Shown: positions 1 through 9,200 of the stretch, in pieces
Numbering within the stretch: the stretch's first letter is position 1
Layout of the letters: every line of letters starts with the position of its first letter
Source of the DNA: a bacterium
GTDB lineage: Bacteria > Verrucomicrobiota > Verrucomicrobiia > Limisphaerales > J093
DNA: 41,281 nt
Assembly: GCA_021780105.1 (NCBI GenBank)
Contig: JAJXZJ010000050.1
Location: 1 to 41,281 of the forward strand
Direction: 5' to 3'
Notes under the pieces: generated by a model
Databases searched by the model: none
The model's input: only the letters and a program-made list of their open reading frames with translations
Told to the model about the DNA's origin: nothing
Program-made: the position numbers and the translations under genes

Positions 1-63
1 GTTGCGCTTGAAGGTTTCGTCGTATCGTTTGTGTTTGCGCGGGACTTGGTTTTCGTCGTTCAT
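1..63 (-). CDS. N-terminal fragment of a probable IS3-type transposase (runs off the window)
   Basis: Read on the minus strand from an ATG at 63, the first 21 codons give a very basic, hydrophilic peptide containing RKHKRYDETFKRN. This resembles the start of IS3/IS911-type orfA transposases, which typically open with a 'Y-(S/D)-x-E-F-K' stretch before their helix-turn-helix. Only 63 bases are present, so no HTH, frame-shift site or terminal repeat can be checked. It lies next to a decayed toxin/antitoxin pair, which fits an accessory boundary. The assignment rests on a short motif; a MerR-like or other HTH protein is possible. Confidence 0.45.
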   Translation of the reverse strand, partial: MNDENQVPRKHKRYDETFKRN

Positions 64-195
64 GGTGCGTTGTGCCTTTAGCTCACACCATCACCCCAAC
101 GCTGTCCACCAAATCGAGGCAAGGCCAAGTTCGGCCCCGATGTGAATCCCGCCGCGCCGGAAATGGGCGCGCACCGGAAGAACAAGTTTAACTGA

Positions 196-699
<504 letters not shown>

Positions 700-775
700 A
701 CTCCAGGCTCCGCCACCCGAATCGGCACGAGCAAGCACAAGTTCTGAACGTCATCGCGACCGATTCGCTTCGCGG

Positions 776-1828
776 CTAACGGCCGCCGAGCACCGCGAGC
801 TTGGCGGCCGCGCGGCCGGAGTCAATCTGCCCGGCCGCGAGTTCCCAGCCCTCGCTGATGGTGCGCGCCTTGCCGGCGACAAACAACGCCGCGCCGGCGT
901 TCAGCAGCACGGCGTCGCGCTTCGGCCCGCGCTCCACGCCGCGCAGGATGCGCCGGATGATGTCGGCGTTCACGTCGCGGTCGCCGCCACGCAAATCATC
1001 GAGCGTCGCCGGTTGGCACGGCACCAGCATCCGATCAAACGCGGACACACTGAAGCCGTGGTCCTGATAAAACTCCGCCACCGTGGTCGCGCCGAGAATG
1101 GAAAATTCATCCAGATACTCCCCTGCCCCGTCACCGGCGTCCACGCGCCCGCTGACCACCATTCCCCGGTGCGAACCGAGTTGCTGGAGGACGCGCGCCA
1201 GCGGCTCGCACAACGCCGGTTGCGGCACGCCGACCAGCGCAAGCGACGGACGGACGGGATTCAGCAGCGGGCCGAGCAGATTGAAAATCGTTCGCTGGCC
1301 GCGCGCGGCGCAAAGCTTGCGCGCCGGCCCGATGTGCTGGAAGGCCGGGTGGTATTTCGGAGCGAACAGAAACACAAAGCCGTGGTCGCGCAGGAGTGCC
1401 GCGGCGGTTTCCGGCGGCGGATCCAGCGGAATACCCAACGCCTCGATGACGTCCGCGCTGCCGATCTTGGAAGTCACCGCGCGGTTGCCGTGTTTGGCCA
1501 CCAGCACGCCCGCGGAGGCGACCACGATCGCCGCGCAGGTGGAGATGTTGAACGTGCCGAGCCGGTCGCCGCCGGTGCCCACGACGTCCAGGATGCCGGC
1601 GGCGCGCGTGTCCTCGTCCAGCGGCACGGGCAGTGCCATGTCGCGCAACGTGCGGGCAAAGCACGTGATTTCCTCGACAGTTTCGCCTTTTTGCGCCAGC
1701 GCCGCGAGAAAGTCCGCCTTGTCGCCGGCGGGCAGCGTTCCGTCCACCAGACCGGCGACCGCGGCCGTCACCTGATTCTCCGCAAGCGCCGCACCGGCGC
1801 GCAACTGGGCGATCAATTCAGCAAACAC
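776..1828 (-). CDS. trpD: Anthranilate phosphoribosyltransferase
   Basis: TrpD joins anthranilate and phosphoribosyl pyrophosphate in the second step of tryptophan synthesis, in the cytoplasm. The 350-residue product has the normal family length. It shows the PRPP-binding GTGGD loop (about residues 84-88), NIST (94-97) and KHGNR (112-116). A GPLLNP block follows, then the acidic DE pair in the C-terminal half that binds magnesium. The start codon is GTG (1826-1828); the Shine-Dalgarno is weak. No other trp gene lies beside it, so it is detached from a trp operon. It is divergent from the Sua5/TsaC gene with about 99 bases between the two starts. The stop falls 76 bases from the decayed toxin-antitoxin remnant. 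The identity is secure. Confidence 0.95.
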   Translation of the reverse strand: MFAELIAQLRAGAALAENQVTAAVAGLVDGTLPAGDKADFLAALAQKGETVEEITCFARTLRDMALPVPLDEDTRAAGILDVVGTGGDRLGTFNISTCAAIVVASAGVLVAKHGNRAVTSKIGSADVIEALGIPLDPPPETAAALLRDHGFVFLFAPKYHPAFQHIGPARKLCAARGQRTIFNLLGPLLNPVRPSLALVGVPQPALCEPLARVLQQLGSHRGMVVSGRVDAGDGAGEYLDEFSILGATTVAEFYQDHGFSVSAFDRMLVPCQPATLDDLRGGDRDVNADIIRRILRGVERGPKRDAVLLNAGAALFVAGKARTISEGWELAAGQIDSGRAAAKLAVLGGR

Positions 1829-1927
1829 AGGGCAAGGTTAGCGTCGCGGCCCGGCGGGCAAAGTCGAAAATCAACGGTCGTCCCGCGCTTGCCAAACCGC
1901 CGTGCCGCCGCCCAGACTCACCGAACG

Positions 1928-2938
1928 ATGGACAGGTTTCCCGAAATCCTTCCGACCGACACGCCGGCGCGGTTTGCCGCGGCGGTGAAGCGCGCCGCCG
2001 AAAGGTTGCGCGCCGGTGGCCTGGTGGCGCTGCCGACCGAGACGGTTTACGGACTGGCGGCAAACGCGTTCGACGCGGCCGCCGTGGCGGCCATCTTCGT
2101 GGCGAAAGGCCGGCCGGCGAACAATCCGATCATCGTCCACGTCGCCAGCAGGGAGATGGCCCGCGCGTGCGTGGCCGCCTGGCCGCCAGCGGCGGAACGG
2201 CTGGCTGACGCGTTCTGGCCAGGGCCGTTGACGCTCGTGCTGCCGCGGGCGGCGCGCATTCCTGACGTGGTGACGGCGGGCGGACCGACCGTCGGCGTGC
2301 GCTGGCCGGCGCATCCTTTCATCCAGGCGGTGATTCGTGAATGTGGTTTCCCGCTGGCCGCGCCGAGCGCGAACGCGTCGAACCGGCTCTCACCGACAAG
2401 CGCCGAACACGTGGGTCGCAGTCTCGGCGGACGGGCGACGTTGATCGTGGACGGCGGGCCGTGCGCGGTGGGCATCGAATCCACCGTGCTGGACCTGACC
2501 ACCACGCCGGCGCGCGTGCTGCGGCCGGGCATGATTCACGACGTCTCGCTGGCGGCGGTGTTGGGAAACGTGGCGGCCGGCGCTGGCGGCGGTTCGGCGG
2601 GGTTGCGAAGCCCCGGCCAGTTGCCCAAGCACTACGCGCCCAAGGCGCGGCTGTTGATCCTGGAATGGCGCAATGAGGACGATTTGAAGCAGCAACTGGC
2701 GAACCGGCAATCTCCGCCGTCCCGCTCCTGGATCGTCGCGCACACGCGGATTCCGGGCGGCGCGGGTTTCGCCGGCGTGAGCGTGATTCCCCACGACGCC
2801 GAGGCGTTTGCCCGCGCGTGTTACGCGGAACTGCACCGGTGTGACGCGGCGGGCGTGGCGGCGATCATCGTCGAGGCCGTGCCCGCGACGCCCGAATGGC
2901 GTGGGATCGCGGACCGGCTGCGCCGCGCGGCGGCGTGA
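1928..2938 (+). CDS. tsaC: L-threonylcarbamoyladenylate synthase, Sua5 type
   Basis: This enzyme makes threonylcarbamoyl-AMP from threonine, bicarbonate and ATP, the first step of the t6A37 modification on ANN-decoding tRNAs. The 336-residue protein has the YrdC/Sua5 fold: LPTETVYGLA near residue 40, then KGRPANNP, SANASNRLSPTSAEHV and GIESTVLDL. At about 335 residues it is longer than E. coli TsaC and carries the Sua5 C-terminal domain, joined through SPGQLPKHYAPKA. The open frame extends far upstream, antisense to trpD. I chose the ATG at 1928 because homology begins at FPEILPTD directly after it and upstream sequence is low-complexity. The stop is immediately followed by the stop of the convergent DUF1080 gene. 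Confidence 0.93.
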   Translation: MDRFPEILPTDTPARFAAAVKRAAERLRAGGLVALPTETVYGLAANAFDAAAVAAIFVAKGRPANNPIIVHVASREMARACVAAWPPAAERLADAFWPGPLTLVLPRAARIPDVVTAGGPTVGVRWPAHPFIQAVIRECGFPLAAPSANASNRLSPTSAEHVGRSLGGRATLIVDGGPCAVGIESTVLDLTTTPARVLRPGMIHDVSLAAVLGNVAAGAGGGSAGLRSPGQLPKHYAPKARLLILEWRNEDDLKQQLANRQSPPSRSWIVAHTRIPGGAGFAGVSVIPHDAEAFARACYAELHRCDAAGVAAIIVEAVPATPEWRGIADRLRRAAA

Positions 2939-3640
2939 TCAAAGCGGCCGAATCCACACCTTCCGGTAACGCACGGGATGGCCGTGGTCCTGCAGCACCA
3001 GCGGCCCCTTCGGCACGATGTCGTGGAACGCCGCGGCCGTGGTGGAGGACTTGACCGGAACGTGGTCCTGCACGAGCACGCCGTTCAGCAGCACCGTGAA
3101 GGATCCCGGCTCGACGGTCTTGCCGTCCGCCGCGAGTTTCGGCGGGTGAAAAACAATGTCGTAGGCCTGCCATTCGCCCGGCTTGCGGGCGGCGTTGACC
3201 AGCGGCGCGAAGTTGCCGTAGAAGGCGCCGATCTGGCCGTCGTTGTAAGTCTTGTTGTGGTAGCCATCCAGCACCTGCATCTCGTAGCGGCCCTGGAGAT
3301 AGACGCCGCTGTTGCCGCGATCCTGGCCATTGCCTTCCACTTGCGCCGGCGTGGCGAACTCGACGTGCAACTGGCAGGCGCCGAATTCCTGCCGGGTGAA
3401 AATGCTGCCGGTGCCGTTCACCTGCGCACAACCGTTTTCCACCTTCCACCGCGCCGGGCCACCATCCTCGGCGTGCCATTGGGAAAGATCCTTGCCGTCG
3501 AAAAGCACGATGGCGTCCGACGGCGCACCGTCCGGTGTGCCGGGGTCCACGACCTTCAGATCGGCATCGGCGGCGAAGGAAGTCACCGCGACGCCCGCGA
3601 GCGTCGCCACAAGCCAAACCAGCATTCGTAGTGTTTTCAT
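2939..3640 (-). CDS. Exported DUF1080 (3-keto-disaccharide hydrolase-like) protein
   Basis: The 233-residue protein opens with a Sec signal peptide (KTLRMLVWLVATLAGVAVTS, likely cut near residue 24), so it acts outside the cytoplasm. A single DUF1080 domain follows, a concanavalin-like beta-sandwich, with the hallmark LFDGKDLSQWH near the start. Later come GNSGVYLQGRYEMQVLD and a GEWQAYDIVFHPP block. DUF1080 proteins are numerous in Verrucomicrobiota and Planctomycetota and some act on 3-keto glycosides. The exact substrate here cannot be read from sequence. It starts 6 bases after the leuD stop on the same strand, so the two are probably cotranscribed although no functional link is obvious. 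Confidence 0.88.
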   Translation of the reverse strand: MKTLRMLVWLVATLAGVAVTSFAADADLKVVDPGTPDGAPSDAIVLFDGKDLSQWHAEDGGPARWKVENGCAQVNGTGSIFTRQEFGACQLHVEFATPAQVEGNGQDRGNSGVYLQGRYEMQVLDGYHNKTYNDGQIGAFYGNFAPLVNAARKPGEWQAYDIVFHPPKLAADGKTVEPGSFTVLLNGVLVQDHVPVKSSTTAAAFHDIVPKGPLVLQDHGHPVRYRKVWIRPL

Positions 3641-3646
3641 GGCAAA

Positions 3647-4195
3647 TCAGGCTGAAATCATGCCGCTTTTCCGCGCGTAATTGAACAGGCCGCCGGCATC
3701 CACCACCGGGCGCACGTCGCCGAGCGGTTTGAGGCGATGCACCCGACCGGTGGCCTTCACCGTCACCGTGCCGGCGTCAAGGTCCACCGTGACGACCTCG
3801 CCCGTCGTGAGCGCGTCGCACAAGCGCTCCGCGGTTTCGCACGGATAAAGCTCGCCGGTGGCCACGGCGTTGCGGAAAAAAATGCGGGCAAAACTTTCCG
3901 CCACCACGACCCGGCAGCCGGCCGAGCCGAGGGCGATCGGCGCATGTTCGCGCGAACTGCCGCAGCCGAAATTCCGCCCGGCGATGATGATCGCGAATTC
4001 GCTGTCGAGTTTGTCCTTCGCGACGAAACGCGTCGGGTAAGGCGATTCCGGCAGCCCGCAGAGCGCGTAAGCCCCGAGTTTTTCATACTCGGCGGGGATC
4101 GTCGGCACGAGCGTCAGATACTGCGCCGGGATGATTTGATCGGTGTCAATGTTGTCGCCCACCACGTAAACCGGCCCGGAAAAGACGGAACTCAT
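3647..4195 (-). CDS. leuD: 3-isopropylmalate dehydratase small subunit
   Basis: LeuD is the swivel-domain subunit which, with LeuC, isomerises 2- to 3-isopropylmalate in leucine synthesis. The 182-residue product begins FSGPVYVVGDNIDTDQIIPA and carries the NFGCGSSREHAP signature, followed by AESFARIFFRNA. The frame stays open upstream to 4327, but I place the start at the ATG 4193-4195 because family homology starts right there and the extra 44 residues look non-coding. LeuC, usually adjacent, is absent on both sides: upstream is a 488-base gap and downstream a DUF1080 gene. A homoaconitase-type small subunit is a less likely alternative. Confidence 0.92.
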   Translation of the reverse strand: MSSVFSGPVYVVGDNIDTDQIIPAQYLTLVPTIPAEYEKLGAYALCGLPESPYPTRFVAKDKLDSEFAIIIAGRNFGCGSSREHAPIALGSAGCRVVVAESFARIFFRNAVATGELYPCETAERLCDALTTGEVVTVDLDAGTVTVKATGRVHRLKPLGDVRPVVDAGGLFNYARKSGMISA

Positions 4196-4683
4196 GGCGG
4201 AACTTTGGCGGGAGCGCACCGGCTTTTCAACCAGTTTCGTCAGCCCCGCCGGGAAAGGCCGGCAGCCTGTGGCCTCCGGATGATGAGGGTCAAGTGATGA
4301 GCACCCGCGCCCGGAGGACGTCGTCATCTAAAACGCTGCTCCCATCAAACCCCGGCCGATTTCGAAGACCGGATCGTCAAGCTCCACCGCCGGACGGGCT
4401 TCGTCGCATGGCGCCCACAACACGGGTTCTCGCTGCCCTGTTCCTTCCACAATCGCGCCGCTGACCGTCGGCGGCGGGGCTGTTGCCTGGCCGGCTGACA
4501 GCCCGACAGCCGACTTTTCGACCAGTTCCCAGCATGTTATTTTTTTGATAGCGATCCTTACCAGGCTTGCTCCGCTCGGACTCGGCGGTGCGGATCTGCA
4601 CCTGACCTCAGAGGCAACCGCCATCGCCGCTTCCGGCTGGTCATATCAACCAAACCAACAACCTGATCAACTCATCAGAACAT
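4196..4683. other. Intergenic region between leuD and the glycine-rich protein
   Basis: This 488-base stretch separates two divergent genes and should hold both promoters. The half next to leuD is ordinary high-GC sequence. Around 4530-4560 an AT-rich patch (a T run followed by GATAGCGATCC) is the most plausible promoter zone for the gene at 4684, but no clean -35/-10 pair stands out. A 98-codon minus-strand frame here has no recognisable homology and no convincing ribosome binding site, so I do not call it. Confidence 0.5.
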
Positions 4684-5718
4684 ATGAAAAGCATCATCAC
4701 GAGACGGCGGGACCGGATGCCGGCGACCACCCTGACAGGCGTTTTGAGCCTGATGGTGGCAACGGTATGCCTGTCGGCCCAAATCGCAGCTCCTGGCGGC
4801 GGTAACGGAGGCCGAGGCGGCGGTGGCGGTGGTGGCGGTGGGCACGCTGAACCCGCCGGAAACAACCTGTCCTTTCCGGTGATCTGGGCGGATACCCCTC
4901 TGAGCCTGCCCGGGACCATGTCCCAGGCAACGTTGACCGAGGCATGGCCGGTTCTGGTCAGCCTCGACGGGGTTTCTTATTATGCTTACGCCCAAAAGAC
5001 TGAAGGCAACGTCTGGCAGGCGGAAAATACAGCGGCCTCCGGGCCACTTGCCATCAGTGTCATTGATTGGGGTGACAGCCTCGAATCCATTGACATGAAG
5101 GTTGGCCGGCCTGTTCGCATCGAGCTTTCGTTCTACAAGGCCCTCGACACTCCGATGCTCGGATTCACGATGGCGATGCTGGCGAACCCAAGCAGCCAGG
5201 ACGAAGTCCAGGGAGCCATCTCACCCTACGGTCCGCCGACCACGGAGGCAGTCACGTATCCCAGCTACGAGGCAACGGTTTATTCCCAGTTTGGCAGACT
5301 TGTCGTCCAGTCGTTGGTGGGCCTTCGTGAAGACGTCGAGGATGACGACCTGACATGGGACGGCACCCAGTGGGTGGACGCCGATACTGCGGACAGTATC
5401 AGCGTCGGCCCGCCCCAGAGCCTCAAGTTCACCGGCGAGCTCAACGTCGGCGGCAAGGTCATCTACGGCTTGTCAGAGGGCGGATGGAAGCCACAGCAAA
5501 TCGGCGATTACCGGATTACGTTTTATTTTGCGCCGGGCGGGAAGGCATCTTTTGACGGAGCGACAACGATCCGCCAACTCGCTGCGGAAGTGATAATCAC
5601 GGCCGAAGGCGACACAGCCGGGGGGACGGCTGTCATCGATGTGGCCAACAACCTCACTTACATTGACATCCGCGTCGCAGGCGGAGGAGGAGGAGGCGGC
5701 GGGGGCAAAGGCCGTTAA
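4684..5718 (+). CDS. Secreted protein of unknown function with glycine-rich tracts at both ends
   Basis: I do not recognise this 344-residue protein. It has an arginine-rich start and a hydrophobic segment (residues about 16-33) consistent with a Sec signal peptide, followed by a nearly pure Gly tract with GGNGGRG (about 38-53). The middle 275 residues are beta-rich and soluble, with few cysteines, and include SLPGTMSQATLTEAWPV, an acidic REDVEDDDLTWDG stretch and DYRITFYFAPGGKASF. The protein ends in another poly-Gly run and KGR. No membrane helix, lipobox or PEP-CTERM sorting signal is visible at the C-terminus. The ATG at 4684 starts the signal peptide. It stands alone between oppositely oriented genes. 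The Gly tracts probably act as flexible linkers. Confidence 0.75.
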   Translation: MKSIITRRRDRMPATTLTGVLSLMVATVCLSAQIAAPGGGNGGRGGGGGGGGGHAEPAGNNLSFPVIWADTPLSLPGTMSQATLTEAWPVLVSLDGVSYYAYAQKTEGNVWQAENTAASGPLAISVIDWGDSLESIDMKVGRPVRIELSFYKALDTPMLGFTMAMLANPSSQDEVQGAISPYGPPTTEAVTYPSYEATVYSQFGRLVVQSLVGLREDVEDDDLTWDGTQWVDADTADSISVGPPQSLKFTGELNVGGKVIYGLSEGGWKPQQIGDYRITFYFAPGGKASFDGATTIRQLAAEVIITAEGDTAGGTAVIDVANNLTYIDIRVAGGGGGGGGGKGR

Positions 5719-5902
5719 ACGGCGCTCGAACTGGTAAAAAGCTAAGGCGTTCGTGATCGGGCCGTGCCAATGCTGCGGAAGGCTCGCAACACAAAGGCCG
5801 CGCGCCAATAAACCGGGTAAACCGCGGAGCGATGGCTTTCCGCCACGCAACCCCACCGGGGGCACGATCTGACCGACGTTCCCTTTCCCTTCGCGCCCGC
5901 GC

Positions 5903-6673
5903 TCAAAGCCCGCTGGCGGCGGCCTCGTCCAGCAGCCACAGCAGCCGCCCCGAAGCCGGCTGCACCAGCCCGGCCGGATGCTTCGGGTCGTCGCCGCCCG
6001 GCCGCAGGATCGCGCGCACGGCCGCCGCCTTGTCCGGCCCGCTGACGAGGAATGCCACGCGGGCGGCGGCGTTGATCACCGGCAGCGTGAGGGTGACGCG
6101 ATGGCGGTTGAACTTCGGCACCCAGTTGGCGCAGACGAGCCGCGTCCGCTCCGCCAGCGCCGCCGTGCCGGGGAACAGCGAGGCCGTGTGGCCATCCACG
6201 CCCAGGCCGAGCAGGACCAAATCGAAGCACGGCCAGCCGCCGGCGTTGAGCCGGAAAAACGCCCGCAGCTCGGCCTCGTAGTGCGTGGCGGCAGCCTCGG
6301 CCTCGAGTTCGGCGTGAACGCGGTGAATGTTCGCCGGCGGGATGGGGACGTGCTTCAGCAGCGTCTCCGTCGCCATGTGGAAATTGCTGTCTGGATGGTC
6401 GGGCGTGACGTGCCGCTCGTCGCCGAAAAAAACGTGGATTTGTTTCCACGGCAGCCGGTGCCGGCCCTCGGCGCACTCCGCCGCCAGCAGCTTGTAGGCG
6501 GTCCGCGGCGTCGAACCGCCGGACAACGCCACGGTGAACCGGCCCAGCTCGGCCGCCGCCTGGTTGGCCACCCGGACAAACTCCTCCGCCGCGGCCCGGC
6601 TCAACGTCGCGGCATCCGCGACGATCCGGATTTCGCCCAGGGGCAAAGACAGGACGCGCATGATCCGGCCCAT
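5903..6673 (-). CDS. pgl: 6-phosphogluconolactonase (DevB type)
   Basis: Pgl hydrolyses 6-phosphogluconolactone to 6-phosphogluconate in the oxidative pentose phosphate pathway. The 256-residue product has the NagB/DevB fold markers: ALSGGSTPRTAYKLL near residue 50, FFGDERHVTPDHPDSN near 85, and LGLGVDGHTASLFPG near 155. The ATG at 6671-6673 directly follows the pgm stop codon with no spacer; a second ATG four codons later is an alternative start. Close coupling to pgm makes a common transcript very likely, linking glucose-1-phosphate entry to the pentose phosphate route. No glucose-6-phosphate dehydrogenase gene lies in the window. Confidence 0.93.
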   Translation of the reverse strand: MGRIMRVLSLPLGEIRIVADAATLSRAAAEEFVRVANQAAAELGRFTVALSGGSTPRTAYKLLAAECAEGRHRLPWKQIHVFFGDERHVTPDHPDSNFHMATETLLKHVPIPPANIHRVHAELEAEAAATHYEAELRAFFRLNAGGWPCFDLVLLGLGVDGHTASLFPGTAALAERTRLVCANWVPKFNRHRVTLTLPVINAAARVAFLVSGPDKAAAVRAILRPGGDDPKHPAGLVQPASGRLLWLLDEAAASGL

Positions 6674-8335
6674 TCAGTTTCCGCGGACGGCGGCGCTCAC
6701 GATGTGCTGCGCCTGCCCGATGATTTCGTGCAGGTGCTCCGGCCCGCGGAAACTCTCCGCGTAAAGCTTGTAAAGATTCTCCGTGCCGGAAGGCCGCGCG
6801 GCGAACCAGCCGTTGTCCGTGACCACCTTCAAACCTCCAATCGCCGCGTCGTTCCCCGCCGCGCGGGTCAATTTCTGACGAATCGGTTCGCCAGCCAATT
6901 CGGTGGCCACAACCGCGGCCGGTGACAACGCGCCCAGCGCCTGCTTCTGCGCGGCTGTGGCCGGCGCGTCAATGCGCCGATACGCCGGCGCGCCGAGTTC
7001 CGCGGTGATTTCCTGGTAATGGCGGCCCGGATCCTTGCCGGTGCGGGCGGTGATTTCCGCCGCCAACAGGCCGAGAATCAATCCGTCCTTGTCCGTCGTC
7101 CATGTCGTGCCGTCGCGACGCAGGAAACTGGCGCCGGCGCTCTCCTCACCGCCGAAGCAGAGCGACTGGTCGAACAAGCCCGCGGCAAACCATTTGAAGC
7201 CCACCGGCACCTCGAACAACCGCCGCTGCTGTTGTGCGACGACGCGGTCAATGATGCCGCTGCTGACGACCGTTTTGCCCACCGCCGCCGGTGCCGGCCA
7301 ACCCGGCCGGTGCGTGAGCAGGTAGCGGATGGCCACGGCGAGAAAGTGATTCGGGTTCAGCAGACCGGCCGACGGCGTGACGATGCCGTGGCGGTCGGCA
7401 TCCGGATCGTTGCCGAAGGCGATGTCGAACCGGTCCTTCAATTGCACCAAGCCGGCCATCGCGTAAGGACTGGAGCAGTCCATCCGAATCTTGCCGTCGT
7501 GGTCCACCGTCATGAAACGGAAGGTCGGGTCCACGGCCGGATTGACGACGGTGAGGTTCAGGCCGTAATGCTCGCGAATCGGCTCCCAAAAAGCCGCCGC
7601 CGCGCCGCCGAGCGGGTCCACGCCGAGGCGCAACCCGGCGGCGCGGATGGCGTCCAGGTCCACGACGTTCGCGAGGTCGCGGACATACGGCGTGACAAGG
7701 TCGCGTGCGTGCGTGGTGACGCCCTTCAACGCGGTTTCATAGGCGACGCGCTTCACCCCGCAGTTGCCGGCGCGGAGCAATTCGTTGGCGCGGGTTTCAA
7801 TCCACTTCGTCGCCTCGCTGTCCGCCGGCCCGCCGTTGGGCGGGTTGTATTTCATGCCGCCGTCGGCGGGCGGGTTGTGCGACGGGGTAATGACGATGCC
7901 GTCCGCGAAGCCGTCCCGGCGGCCGCGGTTGTGCGTCAGGATGGCGTGCGAAATGACCGGCGTGGGCGTGAAGCCGTTGTCGCGCTGGATCACGGTTTCG
8001 ACGCCGTTGGCGGCGAGCACTTCAAGCGCGGTGCGCTCCGCCGGCGCGGACGCCGCATGGGTGTCCTTGCCCAGAAAAAGCGGGCCCGTAAGGCCCTGCT
8101 GGTGGCGAAACTCGGCGATGGCCTGCGCCACCGCGAGAATGTGCGCCTCCGTGAACGTGCCGTTCGACGGCGAACCGCGGTGGCCGCTGGTGCCGAAACT
8201 GACGAGTTGTTGCGGGTCGGCGAGATCCGGCTGCCGCTGGTAGTAATCGCGTTCGAGCCGGGCGACATCAATCAGCAGCTCCGCCGGCGCCGGCCGTCCG
8301 GCCAGCGGATGAACTTGGTCCGTTTCGTTTGACAC
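6674..8335 (-). CDS. pgm: Phosphoglucomutase, alpha-D-glucose phosphate-specific
   Basis: Pgm interconverts glucose-1-phosphate and glucose-6-phosphate. The 553-residue length matches the E. coli Pgm subfamily (about 546). It shows the N-terminal SFGTSGHRG (46-54), the phosphoserine loop [12 protein letters not shown] with Ser at about 152, and the magnesium loop [10 protein letters not shown]. The sugar-binding [10 protein letters not shown] and the C-terminal phosphate-binding [17 protein letters not shown] are also present. Translation starts at a GTG (8333-8335) read as [15 protein letters not shown], the usual start of this subfamily. The stop abuts the pgl start, indicating a two-gene operon. 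Confidence 0.96.
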   Translation of the reverse strand: MSNETDQVHPLAGRPAPAELLIDVARLERDYYQRQPDLADPQQLVSFGTSGHRGSPSNGTFTEAHILAVAQAIAEFRHQQGLTGPLFLGKDTHAASAPAERTALEVLAANGVETVIQRDNGFTPTPVISHAILTHNRGRRDGFADGIVITPSHNPPADGGMKYNPPNGGPADSEATKWIETRANELLRAGNCGVKRVAYETALKGVTTHARDLVTPYVRDLANVVDLDAIRAAGLRLGVDPLGGAAAAFWEPIREHYGLNLTVVNPAVDPTFRFMTVDHDGKIRMDCSSPYAMAGLVQLKDRFDIAFGNDPDADRHGIVTPSAGLLNPNHFLAVAIRYLLTHRPGWPAPAAVGKTVVSSGIIDRVVAQQQRRLFEVPVGFKWFAAGLFDQSLCFGGEESAGASFLRRDGTTWTTDKDGLILGLLAAEITARTGKDPGRHYQEITAELGAPAYRRIDAPATAAQKQALGALSPAAVVATELAGEPIRQKLTRAAGNDAAIGGLKVVTDNGWFAARPSGTENLYKLYAESFRGPEHLHEIIGQAQHIVSAAVRGN

Positions 8336-8371
8336 GACGCCAGTTTGCGGTCGCCGGCGCAGCGATGCAAG

Positions 8372-9109
8372 TCAGCGGGACATTTCAGGCGCGGCGCGGC
8401 GCCGGCAAAACCGCGCTGCCATTGGCGCAAGCGCCAGTGCCAGCAGCAGGATTGGCGCCGGCTCCGGGATGGAGGAATACGTGACGCTCGTGAGATTGAC
8501 CTTCGCCGCGGCTTCGGACGTGTCGTCGCCAACGAAGATGAAATTATTTTGATTGTAAGGCGCGCCGAACGCGGAGTAGTCGCGCACCGCCCCGCTCAAC
8601 AGCGGCGTGCCGCCGGCTGCGAGCGAATACGTGCTGCCGGCGATGGTGAGGTCGTAGCTCACGGCCGCGGTGGCAGGGTTGAACGTCGCGCTCTCGCCGT
8701 GCGTGAATCCAACGTTCTGCGCCCAAATCTGGTTGGACCAAAAGCCCAGTTCCACGCCGAGTTTGTCGGCACTCAGGACGATCAGGCTCAGGCCTGCGCG
8801 GTCGTTGCTCGCATGCGACTCGCTGGTGAGCTGCAACGTGAAGCTCACGGTGCAGCCGGTGCTGCGGTCCAGGGCCGCCAGTCCGAAGCCAAAGTAGCCG
8901 GCCTTGTCGGAGGTCACGGCCGTGGTGTCCAGCGTGGTCGCGCCGCCGCTGGCGGATTGCGTGGCCGAGGCGCCAAGAAGCGGGTCAGTCAGATAAATCC
9001 AGCCTTGCTGGTTCGGCGTGGTGCCGAGGCTGGCGTCGTAAAGCGTGGACGCGTCGAGCGCCGCCGTGAAACCGACGGTGGACGCAAGCAGGAGAATTCG
9101 GTTTAGCAC
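8372..9109 (-). CDS. PEP-CTERM sorting-domain protein
   Basis: The product ends with a PEP-CTERM tail: a Ser-Ile-Pro-Glu-Pro motif, a hydrophobic helix (APILLLALALAPMAA) and a basic end (RFCRRRAA). Exosortase recognises such tails for export and surface attachment. The 245-residue version from the GTG at 9107-9109 begins with a signal peptide (LNRILLLASTVGFTAALDAS). The middle is a Ser/Thr/Ala/Gly-rich beta-sandwich-like region resembling other verrucomicrobial PEP-CTERM proteins. The frame extends upstream to 9394, but that part is antisense to the hydrolase gene and lacks homology. No exosortase gene is present here. It is divergent from the lipoprotein gene, with 91 bases between the starts. 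Confidence 0.85.
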   Translation of the reverse strand: MLNRILLLASTVGFTAALDASTLYDASLGTTPNQQGWIYLTDPLLGASATQSASGGATTLDTTAVTSDKAGYFGFGLAALDRSTGCTVSFTLQLTSESHASNDRAGLSLIVLSADKLGVELGFWSNQIWAQNVGFTHGESATFNPATAAVSYDLTIAGSTYSLAAGGTPLLSGAVRDYSAFGAPYNQNNFIFVGDDTSEAAAKVNLTSVTYSSIPEPAPILLLALALAPMAARFCRRRAAPEMSR

Positions 9110-9200
9110 GCGCGCAACTAAGTCGGCCCCCGGCCCACCTGTCAAGCCGTCCGCGCAGGACAGGCTTGAATCTTCACGCCCCGCCGGGTTGACTCTCCCC

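Noticed and set aside
4328..4624. A 98-codon minus-strand frame upstream of leuD
   Set aside because: No recognisable family, no ribosome binding site and no conserved feature; it lies in what should be promoter DNA.
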